From an uncultured Lachnospiraceae bacterium (GTDB lineage: Bacteria > Bacillota > Clostridia > Lachnospirales > Lachnospiraceae): a stretch of DNA of 64,000 nt. The DNA is taken from assembly GCA_910588125.1 (NCBI GenBank), contig CAJUPI010000006.1:1-64000 (forward strand), read 5' to 3'. A model generated the notes under the pieces. It did not search any database and was not told the origin of the DNA. It was given only the letters and a program-made list of their open reading frames with translations. How positions within the stretch are numbered: the stretch's first letter is position 1; every line of letters starts with the position of its first letter. The translations under genes were made by a program, and so were the position numbers. Positions 59,199-64,000 of the stretch are shown here, piece by piece.

Positions 59199-60074
59199 TT
59201 AACCTTTCACCCCGCCGCCGGTGACACCTGCGATGATCTTTTCCGACAGGAAAATGTAAAGGATAAAAGTGGGCAGGAATACAATTACCACCGCCGCAAA
59301 CATACCGGCCCAATCGCCAGTGTATTTCATAGAATTAATCATGGAATACAATCCCACGGCAATGGGGCGCAGCTTGTCGGAATTGGCGAATATCAGGGAG
59401 ATAAAGTACTCGTTCCAGATATTGATAAAGTTAAAAATGGTCACAGTGATGATTCCAGGCTGAGCCATAGGAAGCATGATCAGCCAGAAGGTTTTGGTGG
59501 GCGGGCAACCGTCAATGGCCGCCGCTTCCTCAAAGGCCCGGGACAGGTTGCCGAAAAAGGTCATGAGGAATATGGTGGTGTAAGGAACATTAATACCGAT
59601 ATATAAAAAGATCAGCAGGATTGCGTTGCTCATCACATGATTCAAAATCCCCATGTTGGCCACGATTCCAAAAAGCGGAAGCACGATCATCACCACGGGT
59701 ACGCCCATGGCAGACACAAAGCCTGTCTGAATCATCTTGTTTCCTGGAAATACGAAGCGGGCCAGGACATAGGCGGCCGGGGCGCAGATGATGATCAGCA
59801 GGGTACAGGAGATAATGGAATATATCAGAGAATTTCGGAAGATTCCCGCCACATCGGAATTTATCCACGCTTTTACATAATTTTCGAAATGGAGCCCGGA
59901 GGCCAGTAGTTTGTTGGAAAAGATTTCCTTGGTAGTGGAAAAGCTGGCCAGCAGCACCCATCCTAATAAGACAAAGGTAAAGGAAATCCAGACCAGCAGG
60001 ATGAAGTATCCTGGGGCAAGGCGCAATTCTTTTTTCCAATTGACCGGTTCCCGGTATTTTTTTGTTTTCGCCAT
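59199..60074 (-). CDS. Carbohydrate ABC transporter permease (MalG-type)
   Basis: 291 residues, six membrane helices. The EAA loop that contacts the ATPase is EEAAAIDGCPPTKTFWLIMLPMAQPGI, typical of MalG/CUT1 permeases. The N-terminus is basic and cytoplasmic. It works with the MalF-type partner 15 bp upstream and the binding protein at 61200; the ATPase (probably a shared MsmX-like protein) is not here. AAGGAGGG precedes the ATG. Expected substrate: galacto-/lacto-N-biose-type disaccharides, by proximity to GH112. Confidence 0.9.
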   Translation of the reverse strand: MAKTKKYREPVNWKKELRLAPGYFILLVWISFTFVLLGWVLLASFSTTKEIFSNKLLASGLHFENYVKAWINSDVAGIFRNSLIYSIISCTLLIIICAPAAYVLARFVFPGNKMIQTGFVSAMGVPVVMIVLPLFGIVANMGILNHVMSNAILLIFLYIGINVPYTTIFLMTFFGNLSRAFEEAAAIDGCPPTKTFWLIMLPMAQPGIITVTIFNFINIWNEYFISLIFANSDKLRPIAVGLYSMINSMKYTGDWAGMFAAVVIVFLPTFILYIFLSEKIIAGVTGGGVKG

Positions 60075-60089
60075 ATGTTTTCCCTCCTT

Positions 60090-60995
60090 TTAGAATTCCA
60101 GGTCATCATCGCGCAGCAGGTGGTTGCACAGCCAGAAGACGGCCACCACGCAGACGCTGAGCAGCACACCGATGGCAGCGCCCAAGCCGGAGTTTCGTTC
60201 TGTGATGCTATTGCCTGCGCCGAAAATCTGCATATACATATAAACCATGGGTGTGATGGTCTGAGTGTCCGCTGTGACGGTGGAAAACAACTGAGACCAC
60301 ACGAAGAATCCCACACTGGTGACGCTCCACATGGTAATATTCGTCTTAAAAACGCCCTTTAGCAAAGGCAAAGTGATGTAACGGAACTGATTAAGCTTAT
60401 TCGCGCCATCCAAAGTGGCAGCCTCAAAATAGTCGGAACTGATACGCTCGATGCCGCTGGCGAAAATAAGCATGTGATATCCTACCATACCAAAGCAATA
60501 GGCCAGTAAAAGAGCAGCAAACTTGTGGTCATTGTCCAGCCATTGTATCTTGGCTAAAGAAGTAAGCCCCAGATTGGTAAATACAGTTTTTAACAGTCCG
60601 AATTTGGGACTGTAGACGTATTGCAGCCACATGGTAGCCAAGGCAACCGCGCTGACAATATTAGGCAGATAGATCACAGCCCGGAAAAAGCTCTTGAAGC
60701 GGATGCCGCTGGTGATGATCACGGCAAACAGCAGAGCCAGCGACATGACAATAATGCCGCCGATCAGCCAGATACGAAAAAGATTCCACATGGAAATACG
60801 GAACAAGCTGGTATTGGCCAGCCGGACAAAATTAGACAGGCCGGTAAATTGCCATTTGGCTACCGGATCAGTGATTCCGTCAATCTTAAAAAAACTCATG
60901 ACAATGGTACGGATAATGGGATAGAGGAAAATAACAGAAAACATCAATACTGCAGGAGTTAAGAACAGTATGATCATGCCCTTGTTGCGTTTCAT
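60090..60995 (-). CDS. Carbohydrate ABC transporter permease (MalF-type)
   Basis: 301 residues, six helices, CUT1 family. The first helix is GMIILFLTPAVLMFSVIFLYP. The EAA loop is EAATLDGANKLNQFRYITLPLLKGV. It forms the heterodimeric channel with the next gene. GAAAGGGGGAAACC precedes the ATG. A stable hairpin sits between it and the upstream binding protein gene. Confidence 0.9.
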   Translation of the reverse strand: MKRNKGMIILFLTPAVLMFSVIFLYPIIRTIVMSFFKIDGITDPVAKWQFTGLSNFVRLANTSLFRISMWNLFRIWLIGGIIVMSLALLFAVIITSGIRFKSFFRAVIYLPNIVSAVALATMWLQYVYSPKFGLLKTVFTNLGLTSLAKIQWLDNDHKFAALLLAYCFGMVGYHMLIFASGIERISSDYFEAATLDGANKLNQFRYITLPLLKGVFKTNITMWSVTSVGFFVWSQLFSTVTADTQTITPMVYMYMQIFGAGNSITERNSGLGAAIGVLLSVCVVAVFWLCNHLLRDDDLEF

Positions 60996-61083
60996 CCCGG
61001 TTTCCCCCTTTCATAAAAATAGAGACAAATGGTAAAAAGGCGGCAGCTTCATATCAATGAGCATGCCTTGCTAAAGCGTATAC

Positions 61084-61138
61084 CTTGAAGAAAGGAGCAA
61101 GACGACTGACTGTTCGCCGTCCCACTCCTTCCTTCAAG
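61084..61138. other. Intercistronic hairpin between binding protein and permease genes
   Basis: CTTGAAG at 61084-61090 plus AAGGAG pairs with CTCCTT plus CTTCAAG at 61125-61138, with one internal mismatch; inner GACG/CGTC can extend it. No T-run of note. Such structures often protect or attenuate messages so that the binding protein is made in excess over the permeases. The gap 60996-61199 has no gene. Confidence 0.65.
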
Positions 61139-61199
61139 ACTGAATATAGCTGGGCTTGATCAATGGCATTGAATGCATTCTTGCCATTTTTTACAGATA

Positions 61200-62507
61200 T
61201 CAGTTCCCTGCTTTCTTTAAGGCATCCACAAAGCCCTGGGCATCGATGCTGCCGCCGCAAAGCTTTAAGAAATTCTCTTTGATGATGGGAGTCATGTCCG
61301 CGTTAGCCTCGGCGCCGGCAGCCCACGGATAACGGGTGTTCATGCTGTCCATAACCGGCTTCACACAGGAAATTAGCGCCGGCCACTCGGTATTGTTGGA
61401 ATCGGCAGGAATACCGATAGACAACTCAGAGAGCATCTGGTCAAATTCACCCTGGGTGATGTAGCAGATTAACTTAAAGGCATCTTCCGCTTTTTGGGAA
61501 TCCTTGTTGATGGCCAGCACCTGCGCGCCGTAGTTGGCAGCGTCCACGCCATCGGTTCCGCCTTCCAGCGCCGGATAGCTGAAGCAACCCCACACAAAGT
61601 CGTCACCGGCCATATCCTTTACCTCGTTGGGCAGCCAGGAACCGTTTAAATACATAGCGGCTGTTCCCATAGCCAGCTCCTGATTCTGTCCGGCCGGCCA
61701 TACGTTGGAAGCAATGGTCTCGGAGAAATAGCCCTTGCTGGCAAAATCTGCATAAGCCTCTGCGGTGGCCGCCACGGACGGGTCATCCCACTGGCCGCCC
61801 TTTACGATCTCTTCCGTCTTGGGTTCACCTACCAGGCGGGACATGTGATAGCCAAACATACAGGTGATATAGGCATCGTCGCAGGTGATGGGGGTATATC
61901 CGGCTTCTTTGATTTTGGCGCAGGCCGCATCCAGCTCTGCCCAGGTGGCAGGAACCGCGGTAATGCCCGCCTCGTCAAAGATTGCCTGATTGTAGAAAAA
62001 TGCAAATACGTTGGGCTGGTAGGGAATGGATTTCAAGGTGCCCCCGCCAACCTCACGGCAGGCGGCCATCAGCCCGGCGTTAGCAGTGGATTCGTAATCG
62101 ACAGCTTTTGCCAGCTCTTCCAAATCCATCAGATACTGGCCCCAGGTAGTATTGACCCGGTCGATATCTTCGTCAAATAAATCAATGTTGGTTCCTGCAT
62201 CCAGAGCAGGCTGCAATCCCTCACGGATACCGGTACGTCCCTTGAACTGCAGATCCACGCTGATGCCAGTATCGGCGGTAAATTGGTCAACCGCCGCCTG
62301 GATGGCTTGCCCTTGTGGTTCTGTAGCCTCCCACATGGACCAGTATACCAGGCCGCTGCCGTCCCCGGCCGGAGCTGCTGCCTCTCCCTGTCCGTCGTCT
62401 GCTGCCGGGGCTGCCGTTGTCTCTGCTGTCTGTCCGCCACCGCCGCATGCAGCCAGCGAGACAGCCATAGCTGATGTCAGAACCAATGCCATAACTTTCT
62501 TTCTCAT
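61200..62507 (-). CDS. Sugar ABC extracellular solute-binding lipoprotein
   Basis: 435 residues. The signal peptide ends at lipobox SLAAC (Cys21), followed by a Gly/Thr/Ala-rich linker. The family 1 fold is supported by LVYWSMWEATEPQGQAIQAAVDQF and later YLNGSWLPNEVKDM. It captures sugar outside the cell and feeds the two downstream permeases. It lies just downstream of a GH112 phosphorylase on the same strand, so galacto-N-biose or lacto-N-biose is the likely ligand (inference). GGAGGACA precedes the ATG. Confidence 0.88.
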   Translation of the reverse strand: MRKKVMALVLTSAMAVSLAACGGGGQTAETTAAPAADDGQGEAAAPAGDGSGLVYWSMWEATEPQGQAIQAAVDQFTADTGISVDLQFKGRTGIREGLQPALDAGTNIDLFDEDIDRVNTTWGQYLMDLEELAKAVDYESTANAGLMAACREVGGGTLKSIPYQPNVFAFFYNQAIFDEAGITAVPATWAELDAACAKIKEAGYTPITCDDAYITCMFGYHMSRLVGEPKTEEIVKGGQWDDPSVAATAEAYADFASKGYFSETIASNVWPAGQNQELAMGTAAMYLNGSWLPNEVKDMAGDDFVWGCFSYPALEGGTDGVDAANYGAQVLAINKDSQKAEDAFKLICYITQGEFDQMLSELSIGIPADSNNTEWPALISCVKPVMDSMNTRYPWAAGAEANADMTPIIKENFLKLCGGSIDAQGFVDALKKAGN

Positions 62508-62565
62508 AAAAAATGTCCTCCTCTTTTTGGTGCGATTTTCTTGCAGTTACTTACGTTTCCATAAA

Positions 62566-62655
62566 ATGATGTTGGGCCAAAAAGCATTTTGCTTCCTATG
62601 ATACACGGTTCACTCCGCATTTCATGTTTTGCCTTTTGACTGTGTCATCATAAAA
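62566..62655. repeat. Family B repeat copy upstream of the sugar-binding protein gene
   Basis: It begins ATGATGTTGGGCCAAAAAGC and continues ATTTTGCTTCCTATGATAC, matching the copy at 6531. Near 62634-62650 CTTTTGACTGTGTCATCAT is a degraded inverted arm (compare the 27-bp arms at 5281-5469). It is non-coding and starts ~60 bp upstream of the binding-protein start. Confidence 0.5.
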
Positions 62656-62659
62656 TTAG

Positions 62660-62748
62660 TATAGTAAAACTGCACAGAAAAATATTTGCACAATCAACCC
62701 TTATATTTGTACATTAGAACATTTATGGTAAAATTGCATAGAGGAATA
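62660..62748. promoter_or_regulatory. Pair of 25-bp direct repeats, candidate regulator sites
   Basis: TATAGTAAAACTGCACAGAA at 62660 and TATGGTAAAATTGCATAGAG at 62724 are 25-bp direct repeats with 21 matches, 64 bp apart. They lie between the GH112 stop and the binding-protein start. They may be operators for the transporter genes. No regulator is in view. The rest of the 365-bp gap has no gene. Confidence 0.4.
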
Positions 62749-62872
62749 CCGCTATCACAGAGTACCATATTTAATATTGACAATAGTTTCGATGGACCTT
62801 ATTTCAAGGAGTCTTTAATTTTTACCAAGTTTCGGGATGCTGACAGAGGCCGGCGGTATTCACATGGTCAAT

Positions 62873-64000
62873 TCAAATCATTTTCCAAATAATCTGGCAT
62901 CCTTCCAGGCATATTTGGGACGCTTTCCCCTCTCCATCATAAAACAGGGTGTTCTGTACTTCCTGAGAGTTATTGACCACTGCATATTTACCGGTCATCG
63001 GATAAGCATGTACTTCACAAAGCGGGTTTTCAGCAAACCATCGCTTCATCTGCGCTTCCTGCCCCGCACTGTAATAAAGACTGCGCATCAAGAGCCGTGT
63101 GTTTTCATAGCTATAGGGCAATCCGGCCAGATAGATTCCCCGTCCCTTTCCGTAAGAGTGGACACTAACATGGATCTCTCCCTTCGAATACTCGACAATC
63201 TCCGTATTTTCCGATAATGCATAGATATTTTTTATCCCTTCGCCAAAATCAAATTTTCCTTTTCTATCCTCCTTCAGGAAATGTTTCTCTTGTTCATGGG
63301 TAAAGTATTTATCTGTAGAAAGGCTGAATCCAAGTTCCTGATCGACTCCCAGCACGTCCGCCAGCTGGAAAAACCGCCCGCCGGAATGGATTGCCGAGGG
63401 TTCGCCGATTCCCACAAAGCCGCCGCCCTCCCAGACAAAACGGCGAACAGCGGTCACAACCTTCTCGTCCAGCCATTCTTGTCCGCCGGAAAATGCCGTG
63501 TTTGCCGCCCCGGCATTGATAATCACATCCAAATCATCAGGAATCCCCTTTTCCCGGATATCATCAAAGCTGAGGAATGTTACATCCACACCCATGCCGC
63601 TTAAAGCCTCCAGCACTCCAAAATAAGAATAGGTCTGCTTATACCAGAGGGCATGGGCCACCATAAATGCCTGCCAGGACCGAAGCTGCCCCCAGCAGTT
63701 CAGTATAGCAACCTTCAGCCCACAATAAGGCCGGCTGCCGCTGATATTGTCATAAATTTCCCGGAACTCCTCTGTCACCTTTCCGATGTAATCCACAAAC
63801 GCCGGAAACGGATAAGCGAGGCTTAAATACCCGCCATAGCCAATCCGGTCCACGGGCTTGCGCATCAGGGCTCTTCTGGCACTCAGCCAATTGTCTCTGG
63901 CTTCCACACAAGGATCATTGCCCTCATGAAAGGTGTCCGGGAAAAAGTAGGGCAGAAACCGGCCTTCTGTATACTTAACACCAGGAATGTCAGAGATGAG
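62873..64000 (-). CDS. 1,3-beta-galactosyl-N-acetylhexosamine phosphorylase (GH112), partial
   Basis: The C-terminal 375 residues are in the window; the frame stays open to the last base, so the N-terminal half lies beyond 64000. The visible start of the fragment, FLPYFFPDTFHEGND, then VEARDNWLSARRALMRKP and RIGYGGYLSLA, are typical of galacto-N-biose/lacto-N-biose phosphorylases; VAILNCWGQLRSWQAF begins the glutamine-amidotransferase-like domain. It splits Gal-beta-1,3-HexNAc with phosphate to galactose 1-phosphate. The catalytic Asp is expected in the missing half. A sugar ABC importer follows on the same strand. Confidence 0.88.
   Translation of the reverse strand, partial: LISDIPGVKYTEGRFLPYFFPDTFHEGNDPCVEARDNWLSARRALMRKPVDRIGYGGYLSLAYPFPAFVDYIGKVTEEFREIYDNISGSRPYCGLKVAILNCWGQLRSWQAFMVAHALWYKQTYSYFGVLEALSGMGVDVTFLSFDDIREKGIPDDLDVIINAGAANTAFSGGQEWLDEKVVTAVRRFVWEGGGFVGIGEPSAIHSGGRFFQLADVLGVDQELGFSLSTDKYFTHEQEKHFLKEDRKGKFDFGEGIKNIYALSENTEIVEYSKGEIHVSVHSYGKGRGIYLAGLPYSYENTRLLMRSLYYSAGQEAQMKRWFAENPLCEVHAYPMTGKYAVVNNSQEVQNTLFYDGEGKASQICLEGCQIIWKMI

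Noticed and set aside
62686..62892. 68-codon plus-strand ORF between the binding protein and GH112 genes
   Set aside because: No ribosome binding site, crosses the direct repeats and overlaps the GH112 3' end.
1..64000. CRISPR arrays, tRNA or rRNA genes
   Set aside because: No regularly spaced direct repeats and no tRNA or rRNA-like segments were recognised in any intergenic region.

Overview
The window looks like chromosomal DNA from an anaerobic, spore-forming, Gram-positive gut bacterium of the Lachnospiraceae (Clostridium cluster XIVa) type. The basis is an unsplit SigK without a pro-sequence, a LysM-GH18 spore-lysin-like protein, a GerMN lipoprotein, class 1B dihydroorotate dehydrogenase with PyrK, sortase B, a GH112 galactosyl-hexosamine phosphorylase and a VanZ/DUF6142 pair. 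Species cannot be assigned from the sequence alone. No rRNA, tRNA or CRISPR array was seen.

Layout: (1) 0-2.3 kb: end of a palindromic repeat, a coiled-coil hypothetical protein, sigK and an IS1182 transposase fragment. (2) 2.3-4.8 kb: a strongly AT-rich island with one large membrane protein that appears to carry a UbiA/DPPR-synthase-like domain, then a small GC-richer two-ORF remnant and two abutting repeats. (3) 5.5-11 kb: lactate dehydrogenase, and a divergent EIICBA sugar PTS controlled by a RAT/terminator leader and a LicT-type antiterminator, followed by dus. (4) 11-18 kb: a THF riboswitch driving folT, a spore-type GH18 protein, Mrp ATPase, sortase B, a small alarmone synthetase, a tandem GNAT protein and lrgAB. 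(5) 18-22.7 kb: pyrF-pyrK-pyrD-pyrE, then small membrane proteins. (6) 22.7-31.3 kb: an M29 aminopeptidase, an orphan sugar-binding lipoprotein with a chemoreceptor and an acetyltransferase, and a GH36 alpha-galactosidase. (7) 31-36.5 kb: a D-serine / N-acyl-D-amino-acid utilisation locus (XRE-cupin regulator, D-aminoacylase, GntP permease, DsdA) with candidate palindromic operators. (8) 36.7-40.3 kb: purE-purM-purN-purD. (9) 40.4-43.7 kb: a TetM-like ribosomal GTPase fused to a Rae1/YacP-type NYN nuclease, bracketed by two copies of a MITE-like repeat. (10) 43.8-56.5 kb: gpmI, two membrane/zinc-ribbon proteins, an ABC exporter, DegV, an orphan histidine kinase plus GerMN lipoprotein, comEC (possible ATT start), a BI-1 protein and holA. 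(11) 56.6-64 kb: citC, citXG, then a sugar ABC importer and a GH112 phosphorylase running off the window, probably for host galacto-/lacto-N-biose.

The most unusual points are the TetM-Rae1 fusion with a 310-bp MITE inserted between its promoter and ribosome binding site (flanked by a perfect 10-bp duplication), the AT-rich membrane/UbiA fusion protein, the two-state hairpin switch after the THF riboswitch, the D-amino-acid locus with three related palindromes, and the histidine kinase-GerMN pair without a response regulator. All functions are read from sequence motifs and family knowledge; no database search was run.
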